This document shows positions 49,486 to 58,456 of a DNA stretch of 64,000 bases, in pieces (the stretch's first letter is position 1; every line of letters begins with the position of its first letter). A program made the translations under genes and the position numbers. The DNA is from Blastochloris viridis (GTDB lineage Bacteria; Pseudomonadota; Alphaproteobacteria; UBA2136; UBA6156): NCBI GenBank assembly GCA_005768725.1, contig VAFM01000001.1:372001-436000 (forward strand), written 5' to 3'. A model generated the notes under the pieces. It ran no database searches and was not told where the DNA came from. It was given only the letters and a program-made list of their open reading frames with translations.

Positions 49486-50751
49486 TTATGCAGACGTAAG
49501 CTCGCTCAAGCGACCCATATTCTGCGAAATATTCTGAATCATACTCGATTGCTGCTCTGTCGCGGCAGCAATCGTGGCTGTGTCGGCATCCACCACATTA
49601 ACCAGAGATCGGATATAACCCAGCGACTGGGATACGTTTGCCGAAACGCCCTGAATATCGCGTATTTTCTGATAAATATCGGCTGTCGACTGGCTCGTCT
49701 GACCCGCCAGTTTTTTCACTTCATCGGCTACAACCGAAAACCCACGCCCGGCATCGCCAGCACGTGCCGCTTCAATTGCGGCATTCAGCGACAACAAGTT
49801 AATGCGATCCGAAATCTCATCAATCAGCGTGACAACTTCTCCCATTGATTCTGTAGCAAGCTGAAGGCTGCTTACGGCATCTTCGGCCAGGAATGTTTGT
49901 TCTGAAACGCCTTGCACCGACTGACGCATGCCGCCCATGCTGCGCGAAATGTCGCTAATGGAAGATGTGATTTCTCCGGTAGACTGGCTGACCAGCCGCA
50001 CGATAGAGACGGTTTCGTTTGCCAGATTTTCTCTTTCGGTGATGTCGGTGGCGTATTTTACGATTTTATAAAGCTCGCCGGACGTTGTGTAAAACGGGTT
50101 ATAGGAGGCTTGCAGTACGATTGAGCGCCCGCCCTTGCCATAACGCTGAAAGCGCCCTGCCTGGAACTCGCCGCGTCTGAGCTTGTGCCAAAACTCGGCA
50201 TACTCGCGGCTTTGGGCGTAATCTGGCGCCACGAACATCCGGTGATGTTTGCCCACCACTTCTTCCGGCTTGTAGCCCATGGTTTGGTAAAATGCGTCGT
50301 TTGCCTCACTAATCGTTCCATCCAGATTAAAATGGATAACGGCCTGTGTGCGGTTAAGCGCCTCGTTCATCTTATTGGTCTGCAAGGTGATATCCACTGC
50401 AGACTTCACCACGCGGAACACCTTACCGTGTTTATCCACCAGAGGATTATAAGTGGCTTGAAGGATTATTTTGCGCCCCTGCTTGTTAACACGGGTATAC
50501 TGTCCACTTTGAAAATGCCCTGCGCGCAGTTCTTGCCAGAATATTTTGTAAGGCTCCAGCTGCGCCTGCCCTTGCGGCATGAACATGCTGTGGTGTCTGC
50601 CTTTGATGTCCTCCAGCGAATAGCCTGTGGCTTTGAGAAAATTCTCATTGGCCCAGATAATAGTACCATCCGGCTGGAAATGTATGATTGCCTGACTTTT
50701 ATCGAGAGCAAACAGCAAGCTACGCTGTACCGAGGTAAGCAAACTCAACAT
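49486..50751 (-). CDS. Soluble PAS-PAS methyl-accepting chemotaxis protein
   Basis: 421 residues with no membrane helix. PAS domain 1 spans about residues 15-130 (IIHFQPDGTIIWANENFLKATGYSLEDIKG) and PAS 2 about 132-250 (VIHFNLDGTISEANDAFYQTMGYKPEEVVG). Both end in the PAC pattern ...VKSAVDIT / VKYATDIT. The C-terminal signalling hairpin includes the conserved SLNAAIEAARAGDAGRGFSVVADEVKKLA. It should bind CheA/CheW in the cytoplasm and sense redox or metabolic state through the PAS domains. No che genes are nearby. Confidence 0.92.
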   Translation of the reverse strand: MLSLLTSVQRSLLFALDKSQAIIHFQPDGTIIWANENFLKATGYSLEDIKGRHHSMFMPQGQAQLEPYKIFWQELRAGHFQSGQYTRVNKQGRKIILQATYNPLVDKHGKVFRVVKSAVDITLQTNKMNEALNRTQAVIHFNLDGTISEANDAFYQTMGYKPEEVVGKHHRMFVAPDYAQSREYAEFWHKLRRGEFQAGRFQRYGKGGRSIVLQASYNPFYTTSGELYKIVKYATDITERENLANETVSIVRLVSQSTGEITSSISDISRSMGGMRQSVQGVSEQTFLAEDAVSSLQLATESMGEVVTLIDEISDRINLLSLNAAIEAARAGDAGRGFSVVADEVKKLAGQTSQSTADIYQKIRDIQGVSANVSQSLGYIRSLVNVVDADTATIAAATEQQSSMIQNISQNMGRLSELTSA

Positions 50752-50907
50752 TCGGGGGACTTTCTATAATGGAGTTGATTATTGCCTAGCCCAACGCCGC
50801 ATTCAAGCTGAAGTTTCTTTCAAAAAAATCAGAACACCCCCCCCCTGTCACAAATATACGACAACATAAAAAGACTTCCTTTCAGGAGTCATTGAATTGC
50901 CTTACGT

Positions 50908-51642
50908 TTACGCGGCACGCACTTCGGCACCGACATTCGCCAGCATATCGGAAATTGCATCGAACGCGGCTTCGACTTCGGCCGCATTGGTGCCACGGGC
51001 GACCAGTGCGGTGCCGACGCGACCATCGATCTTGTACGGGTAGCTGCCGATATCGAGGTTCGGGAACTGGTTCTGCACCGTTTCTAGACCCTCGGCAATC
51101 TGGCTTTCGTACGCCCATACATCCACCTGGCGGGTGTGGGTAGGCTGGCCGTGCTGGAGCATCGGCAAGGCGGCTTCCAGCATGATGTGCATCACGCGCG
51201 GCAGGCCTGCGAGTACGATCACGTTCTCCATGATACAGCCCGGCGCAAATTGCTCGCCGTGCCAGACCACGCTGGCACCTGCGGGGAAGTCGGCCATGCG
51301 CAGGTTGGAGGCGTTGGTGCGGGAGGCATAGTGCTCACGCAGTTTGGATTCCACCTGGATGTTACGCTCTACCGCCACGCCAAAGGCCTTGGCGAGGCTC
51401 GGGATGGTAATGTCGTCGTGCGTGGGGCCAATACCGCCGGTGGTGAACACGTAGCTGTATTTGGTACGTAGCGCGTTGACGGCTTCGATAATCTCATCTT
51501 CGCGATCGCGGACGACGCGGCATTCGATCAGCGCAATACCCACATCCGACAGGCGGCGGGCGATGTGGCTGATGTTAGTGTCTTCGGTACGGCCGGAGAG
51601 GATCTCGTTACCGATAATGATGACGGCGGCGGTGGGATTCAT
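50908..51642 (-). CDS. Molybdopterin-binding / CinA N-terminal domain protein
   Basis: 244 residues from the ATG at 51642 (MNPTAAVIIIGNEILSGRTEDTN). The MoCF_biosynth fold is shown by IIIGNEILSG and VFTTGGIGPTHDD. It has no C-terminal PncC-type amidase domain, so it is a stand-alone CinA-N protein. Members bind molybdopterin or hydrolyse ADP-ribose-type compounds; the role here is uncertain. Confidence 0.88.
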   Translation of the reverse strand: MNPTAAVIIIGNEILSGRTEDTNISHIARRLSDVGIALIECRVVRDREDEIIEAVNALRTKYSYVFTTGGIGPTHDDITIPSLAKAFGVAVERNIQVESKLREHYASRTNASNLRMADFPAGASVVWHGEQFAPGCIMENVIVLAGLPRVMHIMLEAALPMLQHGQPTHTRQVDVWAYESQIAEGLETVQNQFPNLDIGSYPYKIDGRVGTALVARGTNAAEVEAAFDAISDMLANVGAEVRAA

Positions 51643-51661
51643 ACTGTGGGTCTCTTCTTTT

Positions 51662-52474
51662 TTAATTCTGGTTCCAGGCATCGAGGAACTGCGTCAGGTG
51701 CGGGCGTTTGGGGCCTTCTTTGGCCAGATACTCGCGCACTTTTTCGAATTCGTCGTGCAGAATTTCGGTGGGCAGAATGCCGCCCAGATGCTGGTGATGT
51801 AGGTAGAGCAAATACGTGTTGAGCACGTCGGTTTCGCAGTAGTCGCGGATGCCCTGCATCTCGCCGCGCAGGTGCATTTCGTAGACTTTGCTGCCGCTCA
51901 CGTCCAGTTTACCGGGGAGGCCCGCGAGGGTGCAGACCTCATCCAGCTTGGGCATGGCGCGGTAGCTGCCGAACATCTCGGCCAGGTCGGCATGATAAGC
52001 CAGCGCGTTCTTGCTGTGGTAGTTGTCCCATTTGCTGAACAGGTGGTTCATGAACCATTTGGCGGGAATGTGGTGATGCAGCGCGCGGAGTTTAAGGACG
52101 GGATTATCGAACCCCAGACCGTTGAAGCTGACCAGACGCAGTTGCTCACGTGCGCCGAAGTCGAAGAACTTGCGCAGCAGGGTTTCTTCATCGTCGGTTT
52201 CTTCTCCAATGCAGCCGACCTTACGGAAGTGGTAGGTTTCGCCGTTGCCGTCGTATTCGATATCGGCCAGCAGACAGCCGATGGCGACGATCTTGTGGAA
52301 GCATGGGCGGGGGAAGTCGGATCCCGTTGAGCTTGCGGCGCGGTGCACGGCGTAAATATGTTCGACGACCTGCAGGTCATCCATACCCGCGGTATCGTCG
52401 GGCCACATTTTACGGGCCAGATTAAGGTCGGGGACGGTTTCGAGGTCGAAGACTAGGAGTTTGCGTGGAGCCAT
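51662..52474 (-). CDS. DEDD-type 3'-5' exonuclease (PolB-related)
   Basis: 270 residues from the ATG at 52474. Exonuclease motifs: ExoI VFDLETVPD, ExoII LVSFNGLGFDNPVLKLRA, ExoIII YCETDVLNTYLLYL. This is the pattern of the predicted 3'-5' exonucleases related to the proofreading domain of polymerase B. Upstream of the CinA-type gene by 19 nt, so probably cotranscribed with it. Confidence 0.88.
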   Translation of the reverse strand: MAPRKLLVFDLETVPDLNLARKMWPDDTAGMDDLQVVEHIYAVHRAASSTGSDFPRPCFHKIVAIGCLLADIEYDGNGETYHFRKVGCIGEETDDEETLLRKFFDFGAREQLRLVSFNGLGFDNPVLKLRALHHHIPAKWFMNHLFSKWDNYHSKNALAYHADLAEMFGSYRAMPKLDEVCTLAGLPGKLDVSGSKVYEMHLRGEMQGIRDYCETDVLNTYLLYLHHQHLGGILPTEILHDEFEKVREYLAKEGPKRPHLTQFLDAWNQN

Positions 52475-52531
52475 GCGCCACTCTTGCCCGCCTGCTGGCC
52501 TATGTCGAGGGGTTTGTGTTAAAGATTGGCT

Positions 52532-53227
52532 ATGACACACACATCCACGTACACCCTGCCCTTTGCAACGCCGCTTGTGCGCTGGGACTTTGGCCGTCGC
52601 GAGAAGCGCTTTTTCATGTACGGCTGTGAAGAGGGCCAGATAGCCCACTGCCCCAATACCGGCAGCATGATGGGCCTGCTAGACGCCAAAGCGGTGTGGG
52701 TGACCCCCTACCCTGTTGAGAGCGGCCGCAAGCTGTTGTTCGGGGCCGAGATGATGGAGATGGCGGACGGAACGCTGGTAGGTATCAATACCCATCTCCC
52801 CAACAAACTGGCGGCGGGAGCGATTGCGGCAGGACTTGTGACCGGATTGAGCGGCGATATTAAAATAGAAGTGAAGTTTGACGCCAAGACGCGGTTTGAC
52901 CTGAAAGTAGGTGAAACATGGGTGGAAGTGAAGAACGTGACGCTGGCCGAAGGCGATGTGGCGCTATTCCCGGATGCCAAAACCGAACGCGGGGCCAAGC
53001 ACTTACGCGAGCTTCAGGGGATTGTTGAGGCCGGTGGCAGCGCGCTTCAGGTGTATATGGTGCAACGCGCCGATTGTACGACCTTTAAGCCCGCCGAGCA
53101 GATCGACCCGGTTTACGCCGCTGCGCTACGCTCGGCTATGGCGGCAGGCGTGAAGGCAGTTGCCCTTGGCTGTACCCTTACAAAACATGGCATTACGGTT
53201 GACCGTACCCTGCCGGTTGTGGTGTAA
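52532..53227 (+). CDS. sfsA: SfsA family DNA/RNA nuclease-like protein
   Basis: 231 residues from the ATG at 52532. SfsA signatures: RREKRFFMY, HCPNTGSMMGL, the nuclease-like WVEVKNVTLAEGDVALFPDAKTERGAKHL, and QVYMVQRADC. The fold is a PD-(D/E)XK type. Its biological role is poorly defined (once linked to maltose gene regulation). Divergent from the exonuclease gene; 9 nt before map. Confidence 0.93.
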   Translation: MTHTSTYTLPFATPLVRWDFGRREKRFFMYGCEEGQIAHCPNTGSMMGLLDAKAVWVTPYPVESGRKLLFGAEMMEMADGTLVGINTHLPNKLAAGAIAAGLVTGLSGDIKIEVKFDAKTRFDLKVGETWVEVKNVTLAEGDVALFPDAKTERGAKHLRELQGIVEAGGSALQVYMVQRADCTTFKPAEQIDPVYAAALRSAMAAGVKAVALGCTLTKHGITVDRTLPVVV

Positions 53228-53236
53228 GCTAGATTT

Positions 53237-54022
53237 ATGAAGATGGTCCCGAAAAACTCTGTTGAATTGCAAAAGATGCGTGCCGCAGGCCAAATGGCCG
53301 CGCGCGTGCTGGATTACATTACGCCGTTTGTGGTGGAAGGCGCTAACACGCTGGATATTGATGCCAAGATCGAAAAGTTCATTCTTGATAACGGTGCGAA
53401 GAGTGCGACCATCGGTTACAAGGGCTACAAGCACGCCAGTTGCATTAGCCTGAACGACGTGGTGTGCCACGGCATTCCGAGCAAGACCATCGTGCTGAAG
53501 AACGGCGATATCCTGAATATCGATGTGACGGTGATCGTGGACGGTTTTTACGGCGATACCAGCCGCATGTACTGGATCGGTGAAGTAAGCGAGACCGCCA
53601 AGAAGCTGACCCGCGTAACGTATGAGGCCATGATGGCCGGTATTAACGTGGTAAAGGCTGGTTTGCCGCTGAACGAGATCGGGAACGCCATTGACGCCCA
53701 TGTTAACCCCTACGGCTACGGCATTGTGCGTGAGTACTGCGGGCATGGTCTGGGCCGTAAGTTCCATGAAGACCCGATGGTGCTGCACTACGCCACCCAC
53801 CAGCCCAAGGCACCGCTGCTGCGCAAGGGCATTACCTTTACCGTAGAGCCGATGATCAATACCGGTACCTGGCGTACCTTTACCGAAGCCGACGGCTGGA
53901 CGGTAAAAAGTGCCGACGGCAGCCTTTCCGCCCAGTTTGAGCACAGTGTTGCCGTAACCGAAGATGGCGTGGAAATTCTGACTGAAAGCCCGATGGGATA
54001 TAAGTATCCGCCTTACGTGTAG
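53237..54022 (+). CDS. map: Methionine aminopeptidase, type I
   Basis: 261 residues. Five metal ligands are visible: the two Asp in ILNIDVTVIVDGFYGDTSRM, His in YCGHGLGRKFHEDP, Glu in FTVEPMINT, and Glu in SAQFEHSVAV. It removes the initiator methionine from nascent proteins. Directly after sfsA, likely the same operon; sfsA-map pairs are common in alphaproteobacteria. Confidence 0.96.
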   Translation: MKMVPKNSVELQKMRAAGQMAARVLDYITPFVVEGANTLDIDAKIEKFILDNGAKSATIGYKGYKHASCISLNDVVCHGIPSKTIVLKNGDILNIDVTVIVDGFYGDTSRMYWIGEVSETAKKLTRVTYEAMMAGINVVKAGLPLNEIGNAIDAHVNPYGYGIVREYCGHGLGRKFHEDPMVLHYATHQPKAPLLRKGITFTVEPMINTGTWRTFTEADGWTVKSADGSLSAQFEHSVAVTEDGVEILTESPMGYKYPPYV

Positions 54023-54124
54023 GGTACAACAGCGCGCTTACGCTTGAAATGGGGCAATTATGGCCCTATTTAATGGCCATAACTTATTTGTAACGTTAGG
54101 GAGCGGGTTTTTGCCCGATACGCT

Positions 54125-54382
54125 ATGCAGCAAAACGCTGATGAAGACTTCATCCAGACGCCGGGTGGCAATATTCCGGCAGCCAAGGTTCTGCGCATCA
54201 CAGATATCGTGTTCATCGATGGCGAAGAAGTGACAGGCCCGCGCAAGCGAAAATTCACCGTGATTTACGGTGTCGACGGCATCGTGCTGGAACAGGATAT
54301 TGTCGATGACAATCATCTGGTCCGCGAGCGACTGGAAGGCATCCACAAGACGGTGCTGGCCAAGGTTGCCGCAAAAAACTGA
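54125..54382 (+). CDS. Small protein of unknown function between map and radC
   Basis: 85 residues, soluble, beta-rich (AAKVLRITDIVFIDGEEV, RKFTVIYGVDGIVLEQDIV) with a charged helical end. A weak ribosome-binding site (TACGCT) makes the start uncertain. No family recognised. Confidence 0.6.
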   Translation: MQQNADEDFIQTPGGNIPAAKVLRITDIVFIDGEEVTGPRKRKFTVIYGVDGIVLEQDIVDDNHLVRERLEGIHKTVLAKVAAKN

Positions 54383-54459
54383 AACAGACGAAAGGGCGGC
54401 CCGCGAATGGGCCGCTTTCTTTTTTGCTTTGTATCTGCGGCTTTGTTAGGCTCGGTTCT

Positions 54460-55137
54460 ATGGTAGAGCACAACAACGGCGGGCATAGAGAGCGTTTGCG
54501 GGCGCGGTTTAGCGGCACACTAGGTGCCGGTGTGGCCGATTACGAGCTGTTAGAACTGGCCCTCACCTTTGCGATTCCTAGAAAAGACGTCAAGCCTATC
54601 GCTAAGGACTTGATGCGTACGTTTGGCAACCTGAGCAACGTGATGGTGGCGACTCCAGACCAATTGGCGCAAGTGAAGGGATTAGGCCCCTCTTCTGTTG
54701 TGTTCATTCAGGTGGTGCAGCAACTGGCGTTGCGTGTACGGCGGGAAAAACTGGTGGGGCAGCCCGTGCTGGCCAGCCGCCTGGAGCTGATGGACTACCT
54801 TTACACCAAGTTTGCCCAGTGCACGCGCGAGGAATTTCATGTGCTGTATCTGGATTCCAAAATGAAGCTGCTGGCCGATGAAATGCTGTTTGCAGGGACG
54901 TTGCATGAGGTGAGCACCAGCCCGCGCGATATTCTGAAACGCGCGCTAGAGTTGAATGCGAGCGGGATTATCGTGGCGCATAACCACCCCAGCGGCAGCC
55001 CCGAGCCGAGCGTGCCGGATGAGACCTTTACCATGATGCTGGTGCAGGCCGCCGTGGCACTGGGTGTGGATGTGCATGACCACGTGATTGTGGGCGCGGA
55101 GAGCCATTATTCGTTCAAAGGTGGGGGGAAGATGTAG
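54460..55137 (+). CDS. radC: RadC family JAMM-domain protein
   Basis: 225 residues from the ATG at 54460. An N-terminal helix-hairpin-helix part (LAQVKGLGPSSVVFIQ) is followed by the MPN/JAMM zinc motif HNHPSGSPEPSVPD (H-x-H...S...D). The former DNA-repair role of RadC is doubtful; JAMM domains act as isopeptidases or DNA-modifying factors in other systems. Full family length. Confidence 0.94.
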   Translation: MVEHNNGGHRERLRARFSGTLGAGVADYELLELALTFAIPRKDVKPIAKDLMRTFGNLSNVMVATPDQLAQVKGLGPSSVVFIQVVQQLALRVRREKLVGQPVLASRLELMDYLYTKFAQCTREEFHVLYLDSKMKLLADEMLFAGTLHEVSTSPRDILKRALELNASGIIVAHNHPSGSPEPSVPDETFTMMLVQAAVALGVDVHDHVIVGAESHYSFKGGGKM

Positions 55138-55145
55138 GCATAACG

Positions 55146-55169
55146 AAGGGCCCCTGAAGGCCCTTTTTT
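55146..55169 (+). terminator. Terminator after radC
   Basis: Stem AAGGGCC-CCTGAA-GGCCCTT followed by T residues. It overlaps the last codons of the convergent ABC gene. Confidence 0.85.
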
Positions 55170-56763
55170 AGATAACCGCAGCCAGCAGTTTTTTGGTGTA
55201 GGCGTGCTTGGGTTTAGCGAAAACCTGATGCGTAGGCCCCTGCTCTACGACCTCGCCGTTGTGCATCACCAGCACGTTGTGCGCGAGGTGCGAGATGACG
55301 CGGAGATCGTGACTGATGAAGACGAAGGCCGTGCCGCGGTCCTTCTGGATGCTTTGGAAGAGCTTGAGGATCTGCGATTGGACGGAGACGTCCAGCGCCG
55401 AAACGGGTTCATCGGCAATAACGAGTTTCGGTTGGAGCGCCAAAGCACGGGCGATGGCAATACGTTGGCGCTGGCCGCCCGAAAACTGGTGCGGCAGGCG
55501 CGTGGCGGCGTCTTCCGGTAGGCCAACTTCCTTCAGCAGTTTAGCCACGTAGGCGGCGCGTTCTTTTTGCGGCAGCGTGTTGTGGGCTTCCACGCCTTCG
55601 AGAATACTTTTGCCGATAGGCAGCTTGGGGTTGAGCGAGGTCACAGGGTCCTGGAAGACCATCTGCATGTTCTTGCGGGATTGGCGGAGCTGCTCGCCCT
55701 TGAGTTGCAACACGTTCTCGCCTTGGAAGAGAATGACGCCTTCGGGATGCTTGGATTCATTCAGGCGGGTGAGCACGCGGGCAAGTGTGGACTTGCCGGA
55801 ACCGGACTCGCCGACCACGCCGAGGGTTTCGCCGGCATTCAATTGGAACGAGACGTTTTTGAGAGCGTGGTGGCCCTTGGATTTGCTGAACAGCCAGGCG
55901 CTACGGGCCGGATAGGTGTGCGAGAGGTTGGTGGCTTCCAACAACGGTTTACCGGTTTTTTGGGCTGCGGGTGCTTTATCGCTCAGAGTCAGTGTAGCAG
56001 CCAGCAGTTGCTTGGTGTAGGCGTGCTTAGGTTTGGAAAGCACCTGTTTGGCGGGGCCTTCTTCCACAATCTTGCCCTGCTGCATCACAATCACGTCGTC
56101 AGCGAGTTCCTTCACTACGCCAAAGTCGTGCGTGATCCAGAGCATGGCCATGCCGAGTTCTTTTTGCAGCGACTTTACCAGTTTAATGATTTCGGCCTGT
56201 ACGGTCACGTCCAGTGCGGTGGTCGGTTCGTCGGCCACCAGCAGCTCCGGCCCGTGGGCCAGTGCCATGGCGATCATCACACGCTGGCGCTGGCCGCCGG
56301 AGATCTGGTGCGGGTAGGCGTCGGAAATGGCTTCGGGGTTGGGGAGTTTGACTTGCTCGAACAGCTTCAGAACCTTTGCTTTGCGCTGGGCTTTCTTCAT
56401 CTTTGGGCTGTGGATGAGAAACGCTTCTTCCACCTGATAGCCGCAGGTGAGCACGGGGTTGAGCGCGGTGGCGGGCTCCTGGAAGATCATCGCCATACGT
56501 TTGCCGCGCAGGTGGCGGCGCTGGCGCGGGGTAAGGGTTTGCAGCTCATGGCTGCCGAAGTCCATGCTATCGGCTTTGGCGATCAAGCCTTCCGGCAGCA
56601 GTCCCATAACAGAGAGTGCCGTGAGAGTTTTACCGGAACCGGATTCGCCCACGACGGCAAGGGTTTCGCCTTTTTTCAGGCTGAAGCTGACGCCGTGCAC
56701 CAGCGTTTTGGCGGGTGTGCTTACAGTAAGATTTTGTACGGAGAGTAAAGACTTGGAGGGCAT
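55168..56763 (-). CDS. Fused two-domain peptide ABC transporter ATPase (YejF-like)
   Basis: 531 residues with two complete ABC ATPase domains in one chain. Domain 1 has Walker A GESGSGKT, signature ISGGQRQRVMIA and ADEPTTALD; domain 2 has GESGSGKST, FSGGQRQRIAIA and ADEPVSALD. This is the YejF/GsiA form of the oligopeptide/microcin-type importer ATPase. The permease and binding-protein genes are not in the window, so they must lie elsewhere. Confidence 0.93.
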   Translation of the reverse strand: MPSKSLLSVQNLTVSTPAKTLVHGVSFSLKKGETLAVVGESGSGKTLTALSVMGLLPEGLIAKADSMDFGSHELQTLTPRQRRHLRGKRMAMIFQEPATALNPVLTCGYQVEEAFLIHSPKMKKAQRKAKVLKLFEQVKLPNPEAISDAYPHQISGGQRQRVMIAMALAHGPELLVADEPTTALDVTVQAEIIKLVKSLQKELGMAMLWITHDFGVVKELADDVIVMQQGKIVEEGPAKQVLSKPKHAYTKQLLAATLTLSDKAPAAQKTGKPLLEATNLSHTYPARSAWLFSKSKGHHALKNVSFQLNAGETLGVVGESGSGKSTLARVLTRLNESKHPEGVILFQGENVLQLKGEQLRQSRKNMQMVFQDPVTSLNPKLPIGKSILEGVEAHNTLPQKERAAYVAKLLKEVGLPEDAATRLPHQFSGGQRQRIAIARALALQPKLVIADEPVSALDVSVQSQILKLFQSIQKDRGTAFVFISHDLRVISHLAHNVLVMHNGEVVEQGPTHQVFAKPKHAYTKKLLAAVI

Positions 56764-56811
56764 GGGGGGAGTTTGTGGCTCCCCCTCAGGATTGTCAAGA
56801 AAACGGCGGCC

Positions 56812-56994
56812 CTATTCGCTGAGTTCTTCGATCGTTGAGCTAATTTTGTCGGCGACTGTTTCGCTGAGTTTCTTGGTGGCATCCAACTGTGTGAAGCCAA
56901 TAAACACCAGTACGCCGACGGCTCCGATAAGAAGGTAGTTCCAAATGCCACCTCCTCGTGAGTTTTCATCATTTTCTTTATTAACGGTCGCCAT
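56812..56994 (-). CDS. 60-residue single-span membrane protein
   Basis: 60 residues with a very strong ribosome-binding site (GGAAAGGAGGAACTCC). A polar N-terminus (NKENDENSRGGG), one membrane helix (YLLIGAVGVLVFIGF), and a charged tail (DATKKLSETVADKISSTIEELSE). The strong translation signal argues for a real, well-expressed peptide. Function unknown. Confidence 0.7.
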   Translation of the reverse strand: MATVNKENDENSRGGGIWNYLLIGAVGVLVFIGFTQLDATKKLSETVADKISSTIEELSE

Positions 56995-57104
56995 GGGGAG
57001 TTCCTCCTTTCCATGAGATGTGGGGTAGTGAGCGCGTTATACACCACATAAACAAAGCTGCCAATCCGGCAGCTTTTCTTTTTAAAGCCAAGCCCAGCGT
57101 GGGT

Positions 57105-57734
57105 TTAACGTGGGTTGCAGGCAATAATTTCTTTACCCGTAACGATGTAATTAAGGCGGGTATCGTGCTCTTCGGCCGGGAAATCCGGGATCTCCAGTTC
57201 GGTAAAGCAGACACCTATGGTGATAACCGGCTGCTTGAGAGCGGCCAGCGTGCGGTCGAAATAACCGCCGCCACTACCCAGACGGTAACCTTCACGGTTG
57301 TAGCCGACCATCGGGATAACGATGACGGAGGGAATGATCTCGGGCCCAGTAGCGGCCGGGATGCCCAGCGCATCCGGTTCCAGCGGGCGGCCCTGGTTCC
57401 AGATATTGAACACCAGCGGGTGCCCGCGTTGCACCACGCGCGGCAGGCAGACAGTCTGATTGGCTTCCCACAGATCTTGCACCAGAAGCGTCAGGTCCAC
57501 TTCATTCTGCCGGGGCATATAGAGACTAACCACGGTGGGGGTAAGGTCGGCAATAAGCGAACGCACCAGATTGGCGGCCTTGAAATTGGTGGTGCTGACG
57601 AGGTCGGCCGGAATGACATGACGGCGATGGCGGAACATGCTGCGCAGCAGCTGTTTTTCGGCGCGCTGCAAGGTTTTAGGCGCCTTGGGGGCGACCGTGA
57701 CGGGGGCAGACTGCGTGCGGATCATCGTTTCCAT
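57105..57734 (-). CDS. 5-formyltetrahydrofolate cyclo-ligase
   Basis: 209 residues from the ATG at 57734; a later in-frame ATG at 57725 is equally possible. The family signature GYRLGSGGGYFDRTLA and the VSLYMPRQNEVD region are present. It converts 5-formyl-THF to 5,10-methenyl-THF with ATP. It follows zapA with only about 76 nt between, too short for the 6S RNA gene found there in many bacteria. Confidence 0.92.
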   Translation of the reverse strand: METMIRTQSAPVTVAPKAPKTLQRAEKQLLRSMFRHRRHVIPADLVSTTNFKAANLVRSLIADLTPTVVSLYMPRQNEVDLTLLVQDLWEANQTVCLPRVVQRGHPLVFNIWNQGRPLEPDALGIPAATGPEIIPSVIVIPMVGYNREGYRLGSGGGYFDRTLAALKQPVITIGVCFTELEIPDFPAEEHDTRLNYIVTGKEIIACNPR

Positions 57735-57810
57735 TCCTGCTAGATGGGTAAGTTGTTGCGCTTTTGCAAGTACCCGCAGCCCGATAAGACGCAGGCGGTA
57801 GAACACGATC

Positions 57811-58098
57811 TTAATTTGCGATGAGAGTCTCAAGGCGTTCAGCCAGCGTACGGTGGAAATACGTTACGGCGGTGGCCTGGTCATCCAGCTTGGTGTGAGC
57901 TTCGGAAAGCTCGGCCATCAATTGCAGGCAGGTGAGAATAAGCTGGCGGTCGCGGTCAATGTTCGGGTCGGCCTGCTTCAGTTCGTTCAGCATGGCATCG
58001 ACACGGGCGGCAAGGGCCTTGAGGCGGGTTTCGTCGCCGGTGGAAGTTGCCAGGCGGTAGGTACGGCCACCAATGGTAAGGTCGATCATGGCGCTCAT
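57811..58098 (-). CDS. zapA: Cell division protein ZapA
   Basis: 95 residues. IDLTIGGRTYRLATSTGDETRLKALAARVD at the N-terminus matches ZapA, followed by a long helix. It crosslinks FtsZ filaments at the division ring. Its start overlaps the stop codon of the upstream coiled-coil gene by 4 nt (ATGA). Confidence 0.92.
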   Translation of the reverse strand: MSAMIDLTIGGRTYRLATSTGDETRLKALAARVDAMLNELKQADPNIDRDRQLILTCLQLMAELSEAHTKLDDQATAVTYFHRTLAERLETLIAN

Positions 58099-58373
58099 GC
58101 GGCATCCTCCTCTACCGATTGCTGAGAGGATTCGATGAGCTGGTCTTTCAGGCGTACCAGAAGAGCGTCGAGGCGCTCGGCAGCCTGCTGGCGCGTGGCG
58201 CGGAGACGCTGATTCTCGAACTGGAGATTGGCCATACGGGTTTCAAGGTCGGAATGGGCGGCGCTGCTAGCATGGCGACCATTGCGCAAAGCCTGTTCCA
58301 ACTGGCTGAAAACATCGAGCAGGCGCTGGGCCGTGCGCGCATCGGGCAGATTGGGCGGAAGCTGTGTGCTCAT
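58095..58373 (-). CDS. Small coiled-coil protein coupled to zapA
   Basis: 92 residues, mostly one long coiled-coil helix (ARTAQRLLDVFSQLEQALRN, DLETRMANLQFENQRLRATRQQAAERLD). No signal peptide. Overlaps zapA by 4 nt, so the two proteins are made together and may bind. ZapB is also a short coiled coil that works with ZapA, but I cannot show homology. Confidence 0.75.
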   Translation of the reverse strand: MSTQLPPNLPDARTAQRLLDVFSQLEQALRNGRHASSAAHSDLETRMANLQFENQRLRATRQQAAERLDALLVRLKDQLIESSQQSVEEDAA

Positions 58374-58456
58374 TGTAGTGCCCCCCGTTTGTTACTCATA
58401 TCTTTATATGAAGGTTAAAATGTGCGACAACGGCTTGCAACAAGAACCGTACCGAT

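Noticed and set aside
57735..57810. Possible 6S RNA gene between zapA and the cyclo-ligase gene
   Set aside because: The gap is only 76 nt, less than half the length of 6S RNA, and no long hairpin is seen.
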